Source: Rhizobium sp. WYJ-E13
Lineage (GTDB): Bacteria; Pseudomonadota; Alphaproteobacteria; Rhizobiales; Rhizobiaceae
Direction of reading: 5' to 3'
NCBI RefSeq assembly: GCF_018987265.1
Contig: NZ_CP076853.1
Location: 3,661,501 to 3,725,500, forward strand
DNA: 64,000 nt
This document shows, piece by piece, positions 8,997 through 20,193 of the stretch (position 1 is its first letter; every line of letters starts with the position of its first letter). The translations under genes and the position numbers were made by a program. Under the pieces are notes generated by a model, which had not been told where the DNA came from, did no database searches, and was given only the letters and a program-made list of their open reading frames with translations.

Positions 8997-9502
8997 TGCG
9001 CGCACCCCTTGAAATCGAGAACATCCCATGGCGCGATCTTTGCCTTGCCGTCACCCCAGGCCGAAGACTGGCGGATGGCGGGACCGAGACCGGGAAAGAC
9101 GATCCTGTCTGCTGCCGGGCTATCACCAGACTGCAGATTGTCGAGCCCGCCTTCCTTCGCGCGATATACAAAACCCTGCCAGACCATGCAGGCATCGAGA
9201 TCGGCGCCGGTAACATCACCGTCAGGGCAGTTGAACATCACCATGCCCATAGTCCGCTGCGGATCGTCGGAGGACATGATATAGCCGTCCATCACGACAG
9301 GGGTCTTCAGCGCACTGAGCTTGAACTGATGGGTCGAGGTCATGGCCTCGGAGGTAATCGGCGAAAAGCGCAGCTCATAGGCACCGTCGCGATCTCCATA
9401 GATCGCCTTGGCCTGCTTGCATTCGGCAGCGAGGGCGGAAATCGGAGCACAGGACAGTGCGGCGATGACGATCGCTGCCAGACCCTTCCGCTTCGTCGTC
9501 AT
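8993..9502 (-). CDS. Hypothetical secreted protein in the suc-lpdA operon
   Basis: The 169-residue product is not a family I recognise. It begins MTTKRKGLAAIVIAALSC and has a clear Sec signal peptide with likely cleavage after ALA, leaving AECKQAKAIYG. The mature part has cysteines near both ends (AECKQ, FKGCAQ) plus FNCPDG and LDACMVW, which could form periplasmic disulfides. The start at 9502 follows a well-placed GGAG. An upstream ATG at 9520 overlaps the DUF4241 stop as TAATG and is an alternative. It is sandwiched between a DUF4241 gene and an SDR gene with overlapping junctions, so co-translation is likely. Confidence 0.7.
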   Translation of the reverse strand: MTTKRKGLAAIVIAALSCAPISALAAECKQAKAIYGDRDGAYELRFSPITSEAMTSTHQFKLSALKTPVVMDGYIMSSDDPQRTMGMVMFNCPDGDVTGADLDACMVWQGFVYRAKEGGLDNLQSGDSPAADRIVFPGLGPAIRQSSAWGDGKAKIAPWDVLDFKGCAQ

Positions 9503-9519
9503 ATGCCCCGCTCCATTCA

Positions 9520-10260
9520 TTACAAGCTCGGCTTTCTGCGCCCGTCGGCGTTTTCGATGACTTGGAAATCCGTCAGCAGCACCAGCGGATGCTCGTCCTT
9601 GTCCAGACCCCAGAACACCGGATAGAAGCCGTCGCCCCATCCGCTCCAGAAGATCGCCACATTGCCCTTCTTGCCGGCCACCGGCCGGTGCAACGCATAG
9701 ACACCCTTGTTGGCATCGAGTTCGGAAGCGACCACGTCGTCGTAATAATTCACATCGGAACCCGGCTTTTGCGCCTGAACCAACTGTTCACGTTGCCCGA
9801 TCAAATCAAGTGTATCTGCGTCCATATAGCTGCCGAGGCCGGCATCGACGGGATAACCGAAGATCTCGTCGTCCTTCAGGGTGCCGACATCCTGGCCCGG
9901 AATGGTCGCAAGCTCCCAGTGATCGGGCTTGCCCTCGGCAAAGCGCATGCTTGCCGCCGCAACCCGTCCGAAAGCCTCATAGAGCCGCACCGGATATTCG
10001 CCGACAGGAACCGTTTTTGCCAATGCCGGCCGATCCGGCTGCGCCAGCGGATCGGCGGCTACGATGCGGCCCGAGGTGAGCTCGACATTGCCCATATCAA
10101 CGGTCTTGATGGAGCGTGCGGAAAGCTCCGCATCGCCTGATGACACGAGGTCGAAATTACTGCTCGCCTTGTTCGCATCGAAGGCGAGAGCCAAGACCGG
10201 CATGAGGGCAACCGTGGCGCAGAACACTGCGCCCGCCACTCGCATGATCCGGTCTCGCAT
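9520..10260 (-). CDS. DUF4241 domain protein, probably exported
   Basis: A 246-residue protein matching the DUF4241 family pattern. The core has GEYPVRLYEAFGR, an aromatic GKPDHWELA, YPVDAGLGSYMD, and a C-terminal GDGFYPVFWGLDKD followed by LVLLTDFQVI. The N-terminus (MRDRIMRVAGAVFCATVALM) looks like a signal peptide with cleavage after ALA. The family has no established biochemical function. The gene follows sucB by 15 bases and precedes the secreted-protein gene, so it belongs to the mdh-suc-lpdA transcription unit. The periplasmic location is inferred from the signal sequence only. Confidence 0.8.
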   Translation of the reverse strand: MRDRIMRVAGAVFCATVALMPVLALAFDANKASSNFDLVSSGDAELSARSIKTVDMGNVELTSGRIVAADPLAQPDRPALAKTVPVGEYPVRLYEAFGRVAAASMRFAEGKPDHWELATIPGQDVGTLKDDEIFGYPVDAGLGSYMDADTLDLIGQREQLVQAQKPGSDVNYYDDVVASELDANKGVYALHRPVAGKKGNVAIFWSGWGDGFYPVFWGLDKDEHPLVLLTDFQVIENADGRRKPSL

Positions 10261-10275
10261 GGCAGATCGCTCCGC

Positions 10276-11529
10276 TCAGAGGTCCAGAACCAGACGTTCC
10301 GGATCTTCCAGGCTTTCCTTGACGCGCACGAGGAAGGTCACGGCTTCCTTGCCGTCGACGATACGGTGGTCGTAGGAGAGTGCCAGATACATCATCGGGC
10401 GGATGACAACCTGACCGCCGATGGCGACAGGACGCTCCTGGATCTTGTGCATGCCGAGAATGCCCGACTGCGGTGCGTTGAGGATCGGCGAGGACATCAA
10501 CGAGCCGTAGACACCACCATTGGTGATGGTGAAGGTGCCGCCCTGCATCTCTGCCATGGAGAGCGAGCCGTCACGGGCTGCCTTGGCGAGGCGGCCGAGT
10601 TCCTTCTCGATTTCCGCGATCGACATCTGGTCAGCATCACGGATGACCGGAACGACAAGCCCCTTGTCGGTGCCGACAGCCATGCCGACGTGGCAATAGT
10701 TTTTATAGATGATGTCGGTGCCGTCGATTTCAGCGTTGACGGCCGGCAGTTCCTTGAGCGCGTGCGTGACCGCCTTGGTGAAGAAGCCCATGAAGCCGAG
10801 CTTCACGCCATGCTTCTTCTCGAAGACATCCTTGTACTTGTTGCGCAGGTCCATGACGGCCTTCATGTCCACCTCGTTATAGGTGGTCAGCATGGCAGCC
10901 GTGTTCTGCGCATCCTTGAGACGCTTGGCGATCGTCTGGCGCAGGCGCGTCATCTTCACGCGCTCTTCGCGGCCGGCATCCTCGACCGTCGACGGACCAC
11001 GCGGAGCTGCAGGGGCTGCCGATGCTGAGGCCGGAGCCGCTGCAGCCTTGGCGACGGCTGCGATGACATCGCCCTTCAGGACCTGGCCGCGTTTGCCAGA
11101 ACCATCGACCTGATCGGCCGAGAGGTTGCTTTCTGCGAGCATCTTTGCCGCAGCCGGAGCCGGCGGCATGGAGGATACGGAGGCGGCCGAAGCGGGAGCG
11201 GCAGCGGCAGCAACCGGAGCAACTGGTGTCGGAGCGGGTGCAGCAGGCGCTGCGGCCGGGGCAGCGGCAGCCGGGGCAGCGGCGGCGCCTGCGCCTGCCG
11301 CGATCTGGCCGAGAAGCGCGCCGAGGCCAACCGTCTCGCCGGCCTGCGCAACGATTTCCGAAAGCGTGCCGGAAGCCGGAGCCGGAACTTCGATGGTCAC
11401 CTTGTCGGTTTCAAGCTCGAGAATGGGCTCGTCGGCCTTCACGGCATCGCCGACCTTCTTGAACCAGGTGCCGACGGTTGCCTCGCTGACGGATTCACCG
11501 AGTGTTGGAACGCGGATTTCTGTGGCCAT
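10276..11529 (-). CDS. sucB: 2-oxoglutarate dehydrogenase E2, dihydrolipoyl succinyltransferase
   Basis: E2 core of the 2-oxoglutarate dehydrogenase complex; it transfers succinyl groups from the lipoyl arm to CoA. The 417-residue protein has one N-terminal lipoyl domain (Lys43 in [11 protein letters not shown]), a long Ala/Pro linker at about residues 80-135, a peripheral subunit-binding domain around residue 140, and the catalytic acyltransferase domain with YDHRIVDG (His388, Asp392). A short YciI-like gene separates it from sucA, an arrangement worth noting. DUF4241, secreted-protein and SDR genes lie between it and lpdA. Confidence 0.97.
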   Translation of the reverse strand: MATEIRVPTLGESVSEATVGTWFKKVGDAVKADEPILELETDKVTIEVPAPASGTLSEIVAQAGETVGLGALLGQIAAGAGAAAAPAAAAPAAAPAAPAPTPVAPVAAAAAPASAASVSSMPPAPAAAKMLAESNLSADQVDGSGKRGQVLKGDVIAAVAKAAAAPASASAAPAAPRGPSTVEDAGREERVKMTRLRQTIAKRLKDAQNTAAMLTTYNEVDMKAVMDLRNKYKDVFEKKHGVKLGFMGFFTKAVTHALKELPAVNAEIDGTDIIYKNYCHVGMAVGTDKGLVVPVIRDADQMSIAEIEKELGRLAKAARDGSLSMAEMQGGTFTITNGGVYGSLMSSPILNAPQSGILGMHKIQERPVAIGGQVVIRPMMYLALSYDHRIVDGKEAVTFLVRVKESLEDPERLVLDL

Positions 11530-11560
11530 TGTTCAAATCCTGATTGTGCTTGTTATCGTG

Positions 11561-11878
11561 TTAGATAGCGGTCCCGGCCTGCGGCCGGAGAATGATTGAG
11601 GGCATTGGCGAGACATCGAAACGGAAACCGAAGCCGGACGTGATGATCGGGTCGGCATCAGCAAGCGCCTTGGCTGCCACCTGATCTTCAACCTCGACGA
11701 TCGCAACGCCGAAAGCCCCTCCAGCCTCGAAAACGGGACCGACGGCAATCGCCGATCCCTCCAGGGCCTTCTGGTGCCAATATTCGGCATGGCGCTTCAT
11801 CGCCGCCATTTCCTCCCCGGTCCCGTCATGCGGGAACGTGGAGCGCGGCGGCACAAGTCTCATGAAGAAATATGCCAT
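11561..11878 (-). CDS. YciI-like small protein between sucA and sucB
   Basis: A 105-residue protein of the YCII (ferredoxin-like, dimeric alpha-beta barrel) superfamily. It shows the typical pattern of an early conserved His-containing helix (MKRHAEYWHQ), a GPVFEAGGAFGVAIVEV core strand region and a DADPI segment near the C-terminus. YciI proteins are small possible enzymes of largely unknown role. It starts 18 bases after the sucA stop and lies 31 bases before sucB, so it is embedded in the operon. A second YciI-type gene occurs near 26.5 kb. Confidence 0.82.
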   Translation of the reverse strand: MAYFFMRLVPPRSTFPHDGTGEEMAAMKRHAEYWHQKALEGSAIAVGPVFEAGGAFGVAIVEVEDQVAAKALADADPIITSGFGFRFDVSPMPSIILRPQAGTAI

Positions 11879-11896
11879 CGCGCTTCCCTCTTCTTG

Positions 11897-14881
11897 CTAG
11901 CCGCCCAGCGCATCCTCGAGGAACGCGGCGAGCTGCGACAGATGCTTCGACATCAGGCCCGTTGCCGGCGAAGCGGCGGCCGGGCGACCCGTGTAGCGAA
12001 CGCGCTGGTACTTCGCATCGATATGGGCAAGCACCCATTCGAGATACGGGTCGATGAACGACCAGGCACCCATGTTCTTCGGCTCTTCCTGGCACCAAAC
12101 CATCTCGGCGTTCCGGAAGCGGGACAGCTCGTTGATGAGCGCCTTGGCCGGGAACGGATAGAGCTGCTCGATACGCAGCAGGTAGATGTCGTCGATGCCG
12201 CGCTTTTCGCGCTCTTCCAGCAGGTCGTAATAGACCTTGCCGGTGCAGATGACGACGCGACGGATCTTGGCGTCCTTCTGCAGCTTGATCGGGCCGTCCT
12301 TGATGACTTCGGCATCGTCCCAAAGGAGACGGTGGAAGGAAGATTCACCGGCCAGTTCGGCAAGCGTCGATACGGCGCGCTTGTGGCGCAGCAGCGACTT
12401 CGGCGTCATCAGGATCAGCGGCTTGCGGAAGTCGCGCTTCAGCTGGCGGCGCAAGATGTGGAAGTAGTTCGCCGGCGTCGTGACGTTGGCGACCTGCATA
12501 TTGTCTTCCGCGCAAAGCTGGAGGAAGCGCTCCAGACGGGCGGACGAGTGTTCCGGACCTTGGCCTTCATAACCGTGCGGCAGCAGGCAGACGAGACCCG
12601 ACATGCGCAGCCACTTGCGTTCGCCCGACGAGATGAACTGATCGAAGACGACCTGCGCGCCGTTTGCGAAGTCGCCGAACTGGGCTTCCCAGAGCGTCAG
12701 AGCATTCGGACGAGCCAGCGAGTAGCCATATTCGAAGCCGAGAACGGCTTCTTCCGAAAGCATCGAGTTGATGACTTCGTAACGGGCCTGCGTCTGCGAC
12801 AGGTTCGCGAGCGGGATGTAGCGCTCTTCAGTTTCCTGATCGTAGAGAACCGAGTGGCGCTGCGAGAAGGTACCACGTTCGCAATCCTGACCGGACAAAC
12901 GAATCTTGTGACCTTCGACGACAAGCGCACCGAAAGCAAGCGCCTCCGCCATGGCCCAGTCGAGGCCTTCGCCACTCTGGATCATGTTGGCGCGGTTTTC
13001 CATGAAGCGCTGGATCGTGCGGTGCGCATTGAAGCCTTCAGGAATTTCCGACAGCTTGCGGCCGATATCCTTGAGCGTCTTCATAGGCACGGCGGTCTTG
13101 CCGCGGCGCTGTTCGTCGGCATTGTCAGCCGTGCGCAGACCGGACCATTCGCCGTCCAGCCAGTCGGCCTTGTTCGGCTTGTAGTGCTGACCGGCTTCGA
13201 ACTCCTGCTCGAGATGAGCGCGCCAGTCGGCCTTCATCTTTTCGACTTCGCCGTCGGTGAGCAGGCCTTCGCGAACGAGACGGTCCGCATAGAGCTGCAG
13301 GACCGTCTTGTGACCACGGATGACCTTGTACATCTTCGGCTGTGTGAAGGACGGCTCATCGCCTTCATTGTGGCCGTAGCGACGATAGCAGAACATGTCG
13401 AGCACGACAGGCTTGTGGAACTTCATGCGGAATTCGGTCGCAACCTTGGCCGCATAGACCACAGCTTCCGGATCATCACCGTTAACGTGCAGGATCGGCG
13501 CTTCGATCATCTTGGCGACGTCGGACGGATAAGGCGACGAGCGCGAGAAGGCCGGGTTGGTGGTGAAGCCGATCTGGTTGTTGATGATGACGTGCATCGT
13601 GCCGGCGACGCGATGGCCGCGCAGACCCGACAAGCCAAGGATTTCGGCAATGACGCCCTGGCCGGCGAAAGCTGCGTCGCCGTGGATCAGAAGCGGTAGA
13701 ACCTTGGAACGTTCGGACAGCGGGATGATGTCACCGTCCCAGACGGTAGCGCTCATGTCCTGCTTGGCGCGAGCCTTGCCCATGACCACGGGATCGACGA
13801 TTTCGAGGTGCGACGGGTTCGCCGTCAGCGAGACATGCACCTTGTTGCCGTCGAATTCGCGGTCGGAGGAAGCACCCAGATGGTACTTCACGTCGCCGGA
13901 GCCTTCGACTTCATCAGGCGCGTAAGAACCGCCCTTGAACTCGTGGAAGATGGCGCGGTGCGGCTTGCCCATGACCTGGGAAAGTACGTTCAGGCGACCG
14001 CGATGGGCCATGCCGAAAACGGCTTCCTTGAGGCCGAGATGACCGCCGCGCTTCAGGATCTGCTCGAGCGCCGGGATCAGCGATTCACCGCCGTCGAGGC
14101 CGAAGCGCTTGGTGCCCTTGAACTTGACGTCGAGGAACTGTTCGTAACCTTCGGCTTCGACCAGCTTGGCGAGGATCGCCTTTTTGCCTTCAGCGGAGAA
14201 GGCAACACCCTTGTCCGGACCTTCAATGCGTTCCTGGATCCATGCCTTTTCTTCCGGATTGGAGATGTGCATGAATTCGACGCCGAGGGTCGAGCAATAG
14301 GTACGCTCGAGGATTTCGATCATCTCGCGGAGGGTCGCATATTCGAGACCGAGCACATTATCGATGAAGATCTTGCGATCGTAGTCGGCAGCCGTGAAGC
14401 CGTAATTTTCGGGCGAAAGCTCGTGATAGTCATCCACCGGAGCGGCGATGCCGAGCGGATCGAGCTTGGCGTGCAGGTGGCCGCGCATGCGATAGGCACG
14501 GATCATCATGATGGCGCGAACGGAATCACGCGTCGCTTGCAGCACGTCGGCGGCGCCCGCCGGCTGACCGGCGGCTTCGGCCTTCGCCTTCACCTTGGTC
14601 TCGATGACCTTTTCGACGATGCCCCAGTCGCCATCGAGCGCTGAGACGAGATCGCCGCTTGCCTGCAGCGGCCAGTTCTTTTTGCGCCAGGATGCGCCCT
14701 TGGCCGCCTTCTTCACATCGGCAGGATCGTCTTCCAGCGCCTTGAAGAAGGACCGCCACTGATCGTCGACCGAGTTGGGATCATCTTCATAACGGGCGTA
14801 GAGCTGCTCGATATAGGCAGCATTGGCGCCATCCAGAAACGAGGTGATCTGAAATTGCTCGTTGGCTTCTTGCCGTGCCAT
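11897..14881 (-). CDS. sucA: 2-oxoglutarate dehydrogenase E1
   Basis: Thiamine diphosphate-dependent E1 component that decarboxylates 2-oxoglutarate and succinylates the lipoyl arm of SucB. With the ATG at 14881 (MARQEANEQF) the protein has 994 residues, the normal length. Features include the N-terminal E2-binding stretch (FLDGANAAYIEQLY), the HRGRLNVL motif, the GDAAFAGQG and NNQIGFTT cofactor-binding segments and the C-terminal WCQEEPKNMGAW. The frame is open upstream to 14980, with an alternative ATG at 14938, but family alignment favours 14881. A strong AGGAG lies 26 bases upstream, with an 18-base hairpin between it and the start codon. The preceding intergenic region is unusually structured. 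Confidence 0.97.
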   Translation of the reverse strand: MARQEANEQFQITSFLDGANAAYIEQLYARYEDDPNSVDDQWRSFFKALEDDPADVKKAAKGASWRKKNWPLQASGDLVSALDGDWGIVEKVIETKVKAKAEAAGQPAGAADVLQATRDSVRAIMMIRAYRMRGHLHAKLDPLGIAAPVDDYHELSPENYGFTAADYDRKIFIDNVLGLEYATLREMIEILERTYCSTLGVEFMHISNPEEKAWIQERIEGPDKGVAFSAEGKKAILAKLVEAEGYEQFLDVKFKGTKRFGLDGGESLIPALEQILKRGGHLGLKEAVFGMAHRGRLNVLSQVMGKPHRAIFHEFKGGSYAPDEVEGSGDVKYHLGASSDREFDGNKVHVSLTANPSHLEIVDPVVMGKARAKQDMSATVWDGDIIPLSERSKVLPLLIHGDAAFAGQGVIAEILGLSGLRGHRVAGTMHVIINNQIGFTTNPAFSRSSPYPSDVAKMIEAPILHVNGDDPEAVVYAAKVATEFRMKFHKPVVLDMFCYRRYGHNEGDEPSFTQPKMYKVIRGHKTVLQLYADRLVREGLLTDGEVEKMKADWRAHLEQEFEAGQHYKPNKADWLDGEWSGLRTADNADEQRRGKTAVPMKTLKDIGRKLSEIPEGFNAHRTIQRFMENRANMIQSGEGLDWAMAEALAFGALVVEGHKIRLSGQDCERGTFSQRHSVLYDQETEERYIPLANLSQTQARYEVINSMLSEEAVLGFEYGYSLARPNALTLWEAQFGDFANGAQVVFDQFISSGERKWLRMSGLVCLLPHGYEGQGPEHSSARLERFLQLCAEDNMQVANVTTPANYFHILRRQLKRDFRKPLILMTPKSLLRHKRAVSTLAELAGESSFHRLLWDDAEVIKDGPIKLQKDAKIRRVVICTGKVYYDLLEEREKRGIDDIYLLRIEQLYPFPAKALINELSRFRNAEMVWCQEEPKNMGAWSFIDPYLEWVLAHIDAKYQRVRYTGRPAAASPATGLMSKHLSQLAAFLEDALGG

Positions 14882-15049
14882 GGTGATATGCGGACGCTTC
14901 CGTCCGCCTCCTGACTTAGATGAATTTGCCGGCTTCATCGCCGGCTGCCGCATTCCGATTGCCGCCTGTCCGCGGCGCATCCATATTTCACAAATGGAGA
15001 GCCGGACGGAAGTTGGGATGCCTTCTTCCGTCCGGGTATATAAGTTGGT
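14882..15049 (-). promoter_or_regulatory. Structured sucD-sucA intergenic RNA, candidate translational regulator
   Basis: This spacer between sucD and sucA can form at least four hairpins on the minus (coding) strand. Hairpin 1 has perfect 11-base arms (15025-15035 and 15002-15012). Two smaller ones are at 14961-14976 and 14928-14945. A 7-base-arm hairpin with loop GAAG lies at 14890-14907. The second arm of hairpin 1 is also complementary over 10 bases to 14897-14906, so it can pair either with its own partner or with the hairpin nearest the start codon. AGGAG at 14908-14912 is 26 bases from the sucA ATG, but only 8 unpaired bases separate them if the last hairpin folds. Pairings are read directly; regulation is inference. 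A rhizobial mosaic repeat is the main alternative. Confidence 0.5.
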
Positions 15050-15952
15050 TTAGCCCTTGAGGACTTCAACCAGCGTCTTGCCGAGGCGAGCCGGAGACGG
15101 CGACACCTTGATGCCTGCCGATTCCATCGCCGCGATCTTCGATTCCGCATCACCCTTGCCGCCGGAAACCACAGCACCGGCATGGCCCATGGTGCGGCCC
15201 TTCGGCGCGGTACGGCCGGCGATGAAGCCGGCCATCGGCTTCCTGCGGCCCTTCTTGGCCTCGTCCTTGAGGAACTGGGCCGCGTCCTCTTCAGCCGAGC
15301 CGCCGATTTCGCCGATCATGATGATCGAGGTCGTGGCATCGTCAGCGAGGAACATTTCCAGCACGTCGATGAACTCGGTACCCTTGACCGGGTCGCCGCC
15401 GATGCCGACAGCCGTCGTCTGGCCGAGGCCTTCGTTGGAGGTCTGGAAGACTGCTTCGTAGGTCAGCGTCCCCGAACGGGAAACGATACCGACCGAACCC
15501 TTGCGGAAGATCGAACCCGGCATGATGCCGATCTTGCATTCTTCCGGCGTCAGGATGCCTGGGCAGTTCGGGCCGAGCAGGCGCGACTTGGAGCGGTCGA
15601 GGCGAGCCTTGACGCGAACCATGTCCATGACCGGGATGCCTTCGGTGATGCAGGTGATGAACGGGATCTCGGCGTCGATCGCCTCGATGATCGCATCGGC
15701 TGCACCTGCCGGCGGAACGTAGATGACGGTCGCGTCAGCGCCGGTCTTTTCCTTGCCTTCGGCAACGGTTGCGAAGATCGGCAGGCTTTCGCCCTTGGAG
15801 CCGGTCCAGGTTTCGCCGCCCTTCTTCGGGTGAATACCACCGACCATCTGCGTGCCGTAATAAGCAAGCGCCTGTTCGGTGTGGAATGTACCGGTCTTGC
15901 CGGTCAGACCCTGAACAAGGATCTTGGTGTCTTTGTTGACGAGAATAGACAT
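15050..15952 (-). CDS. sucD: Succinyl-CoA synthetase, alpha subunit
   Basis: The CoA-binding and phosphohistidine subunit of succinyl-CoA synthetase, which couples succinyl-CoA cleavage to nucleoside triphosphate formation. The 300-residue length is standard. The N-terminal CoA-binding fold starts [17 protein letters not shown]. The catalytic His257 is in [14 protein letters not shown], and LLGPNCPGI is another family signature. It starts 18 bases after sucC and is followed by a long, structured spacer before sucA. Confidence 0.98.
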   Translation of the reverse strand: MSILVNKDTKILVQGLTGKTGTFHTEQALAYYGTQMVGGIHPKKGGETWTGSKGESLPIFATVAEGKEKTGADATVIYVPPAGAADAIIEAIDAEIPFITCITEGIPVMDMVRVKARLDRSKSRLLGPNCPGILTPEECKIGIMPGSIFRKGSVGIVSRSGTLTYEAVFQTSNEGLGQTTAVGIGGDPVKGTEFIDVLEMFLADDATTSIIMIGEIGGSAEEDAAQFLKDEAKKGRRKPMAGFIAGRTAPKGRTMGHAGAVVSGGKGDAESKIAAMESAGIKVSPSPARLGKTLVEVLKG

Positions 15953-15970
15953 TCTTTCAGATCCTTCAAA

Positions 15971-17164
<1,194 letters not shown>

Positions 17165-17200
17165 GGGTTTGTCCCTATTTCGATTGCTTCAGCGCACCAA

Positions 17201-18181
<981 letters not shown>

Positions 18182-18302
18182 TCAAAATCCGTCGGGCGAC
18201 GCGCGGGCATCGCCCAATGCCGCAATCGCATAGACCTAAAGCCAAAAAATGGCAATGCATTATTTTTGGTGCAGCAATTTCAATCGTTTAGATATTAAAA
18301 TT

Positions 18303-18318
18303 CTTACGTAAACGTAAG
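18303..18318. promoter_or_regulatory. Inverted repeat upstream of the mdh-suc operon
   Basis: CTTACGT and ACGTAAG arms separated by AA form a perfect 7-2-7 dyad about 140 bases upstream of the mdh start, in an AT-rich spacer that also follows zapE. The symmetry and location suit an operator for a dimeric regulator. No U-tract follows, so termination is less likely. The binding protein is unknown. Confidence 0.35.
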
Positions 18319-18337
18319 ATAAGTTGTCACCAAAGTG

Positions 18338-19501
18338 TTACTCGGCAGCCCGCCGTTCGTGATGCGCCGCGAGATATTCAGCACTTCTCATCTCAAAAAG
18401 ACGGGATGCCGTGCGATCGAATTCAAAGCCTTCGGTGCCGCGTCTTTCGACGAGCAGATCTTCGGGCATGGCAGCGGCGGAAACGTAAAGACGGATGCCG
18501 TGATCGTAGAGCGTGTCGATCAGAATGATGAAGCGCTTGATCTGGTTTCGCTTTTCCGGACCGAGTAGCGGAACGTGATCCAGAAAGATCGTATCGAAGC
18601 GTTCGGAGATGGCCAGAAAATCGGCTGCACCCAACGGCTTATCGCAGAGATCGGCGAAGGAGAAACGCGCCATCCGGTCGGCAGCGAGTGGTACATGGAT
18701 TGCCCGGCCCTTCATGGGGATCTCCACCGGCTGCGCCTTGCGGCCATGCAGCGCCTGCGTCCATGAGGCATCCATCGCCATGTCGGTGAGCTCGTCGATC
18801 GGAACGAGATAGATCGGCTGACTGTTCAGCTTCTCCATCCGATAGTCAGTCGGAGAATCGAGCGTGACGATCTCGACATGCTTTTTGAGCAGCGTGACGA
18901 AGGGCAGGAAGAGCCCGCGATTGAGGCCATCCTTGTAGAGATTGTCGGGCTCGACATTCGAGGTTGCCACCAGCACACAACCGCGAGCGAAAAGCTCGGA
19001 AAACAGCCGCGACAGGATCATCGCATCGGCGATGTCGGTGACCGTGAATTCGTCGAAGCAGAGCAGTTCCGCCTCCTCGAAAAGCGCGGAGGCAACCGGC
19101 GGTATCGGATCGGCCTGTTTCGTCTCGCCGTTCTTCAGCTTCTGCCGGTGGGCGGCGATGCGATTGTGCACATCGGCCATGAATTCGTGGAAATGCGCGC
19201 GTCGCTTTTTCCGGCAGGGCGCCATCGCGAAGAACATGTCCATTAGCATCGTCTTGCCGCGTCCGACGCTGCCATGGATATAGAGACCCCTGATACCGGC
19301 CTCGGACTTCTTCTTGGATGCGAACAACCAGCCGAGCGCGCTGCTTTTGGCCGCCGGCCGTTTCTGCTTGAGGGAAGCGAGCACCCGATCGAGGCACTTG
19401 GCCACGTCCATCTGCGCGGAATCGACCTGCAACGTCCCCGAAGCGGTCAGCGATTTGAGCTGCTCGGTGACGCTGAGCGAATAGTCTGGCATTGGCTGCA
19501 T
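18338..19501 (-). CDS. zapE: Cell division protein ZapE (AFG1-type ATPase)
   Basis: A 387-residue AAA+ ATPase of the AFG1/ZapE family. E. coli ZapE binds FtsZ and acts on constricting Z-rings; mitochondrial AFG1 acts in protein quality control. Walker A is GSVGRGKTMLMDMF near residue 85, and Walker B is LLCFDEFTVTDI with a sensor segment VLVATSNVEPDNLY. The C-terminal RRGTEGFEFDRTASRL is also typical. It is transcribed toward the mdh operon, with a 174-base spacer. Confidence 0.93.
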   Translation of the reverse strand: MQPMPDYSLSVTEQLKSLTASGTLQVDSAQMDVAKCLDRVLASLKQKRPAAKSSALGWLFASKKKSEAGIRGLYIHGSVGRGKTMLMDMFFAMAPCRKKRRAHFHEFMADVHNRIAAHRQKLKNGETKQADPIPPVASALFEEAELLCFDEFTVTDIADAMILSRLFSELFARGCVLVATSNVEPDNLYKDGLNRGLFLPFVTLLKKHVEIVTLDSPTDYRMEKLNSQPIYLVPIDELTDMAMDASWTQALHGRKAQPVEIPMKGRAIHVPLAADRMARFSFADLCDKPLGAADFLAISERFDTIFLDHVPLLGPEKRNQIKRFIILIDTLYDHGIRLYVSAAAMPEDLLVERRGTEGFEFDRTASRLFEMRSAEYLAAHHERRAAE

Positions 19502-19525
19502 GAGGGCTTGTCCGCCTATGCGTAA

Positions 19526-19543
19526 CCGGCGGAACCCCGCCGG
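19526..19543 (-). terminator. Candidate terminator after the AprI/Inh lipoprotein gene
   Basis: Seven-base GC-only arms CCGGCGG and CCGCCGG enclose a four-base loop, lying seven bases past the stop of the lipoprotein gene and 25 bases before zapE. The T-tail is weak, so it could also be a processing or attenuating hairpin. Confidence 0.4.
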
Positions 19544-19549
19544 ATTATC

Positions 19550-20059
19550 TTACCGGCTGAGGGTGATCGGCTGCCCGGTCGAGGTCTGGCCATTGAAGCT
19601 GTTGTCGGCAACCTTGTAGACGGAACCGATCTGGTTGCCGCTGCGGTCCTTGAGCAGAACCTGCTTGCCGGAAACTTCCCAGGAGCCCATGGCCGTCAGC
19701 TCGCCAACGCAACCGCGTGTACCGCCGCGCGAACCGCTGCCGAGATTGGTAAGCGTCAGGAACATGTCACAGCTGCCGTTGACACGCCAGCTGCCGACCA
19801 TCGATTCCTTGGTGACATCCATGGCGGCAGTGGGTGCAGCGCCGCCAGGCTGGACACCCACCGTCGGCGCCGTCGAGGTCGGGGCGGCAGGAAACTGCCC
19901 GGTCGGCGGCGGAAGCTGGCCGCCCTGCACCGAGGGTACCGGCTGTGCGGTCAGCGGCGGAGGCGCACTGTTACTGCTGTAATCATATGAGGTGCGCTGG
20001 CATCCTGCCAAGGCCAGAGCGGCCGTTAAACCCGTCACCACATATCGCAACTGCATCAT
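19550..20059 (-). CDS. AprI/Inh family protease-inhibitor-like lipoprotein
   Basis: A 169-residue outer-membrane-type lipoprotein. The N-terminus [20 protein letters not shown] carries a signal peptide with lipobox LAGC. A Pro/Ala/Thr-rich linker covers about residues 30-75. The C-terminal domain (about residues 85-168) has the AprI/Inh metalloprotease-inhibitor pattern [19 protein letters not shown] with a second cysteine in GTRGCVGEL, likely a disulfide, as in Brucella Omp10/Omp19-like proteins. The two adjacent ATGs at 20059 and 20056 both follow GGGAG, and the second is better spaced. The inhibited protease, if any, is unknown. Confidence 0.82.
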   Translation of the reverse strand: MMQLRYVVTGLTAALALAGCQRTSYDYSSNSAPPPLTAQPVPSVQGGQLPPPTGQFPAAPTSTAPTVGVQPGGAAPTAAMDVTKESMVGSWRVNGSCDMFLTLTNLGSGSRGGTRGCVGELTAMGSWEVSGKQVLLKDRSGNQIGSVYKVADNSFNGQTSTGQPITLSR

Positions 20060-20193
20060 CAAGCTCCCGAATGTCCGCCTCAACCGCAGAGATATTTCGA
20101 TTAGAGGTTCGAATTACCGTATTTCACTTTGGTTAATCAAGTCAGCACAAACCTAAAACGCCTTCGTGACACCTATGGCGAGACCGGCGCAAT

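Noticed and set aside
11100..11300. Low-complexity Ala/Pro repeat-like DNA.
   Set aside because: It encodes the normal flexible linker of SucB, not a DNA repeat element.
11774..13699. A 641-codon plus-strand open frame opposite sucA.
   Set aside because: It is the antisense shadow of a highly conserved gene in GC-rich DNA; no family motifs or ribosome site were seen.
20104..20117. GGTTCGAATT resembling a tRNA T-loop.
   Set aside because: No acceptor stem, anticodon arm or CCA-side pairing could be built around it.
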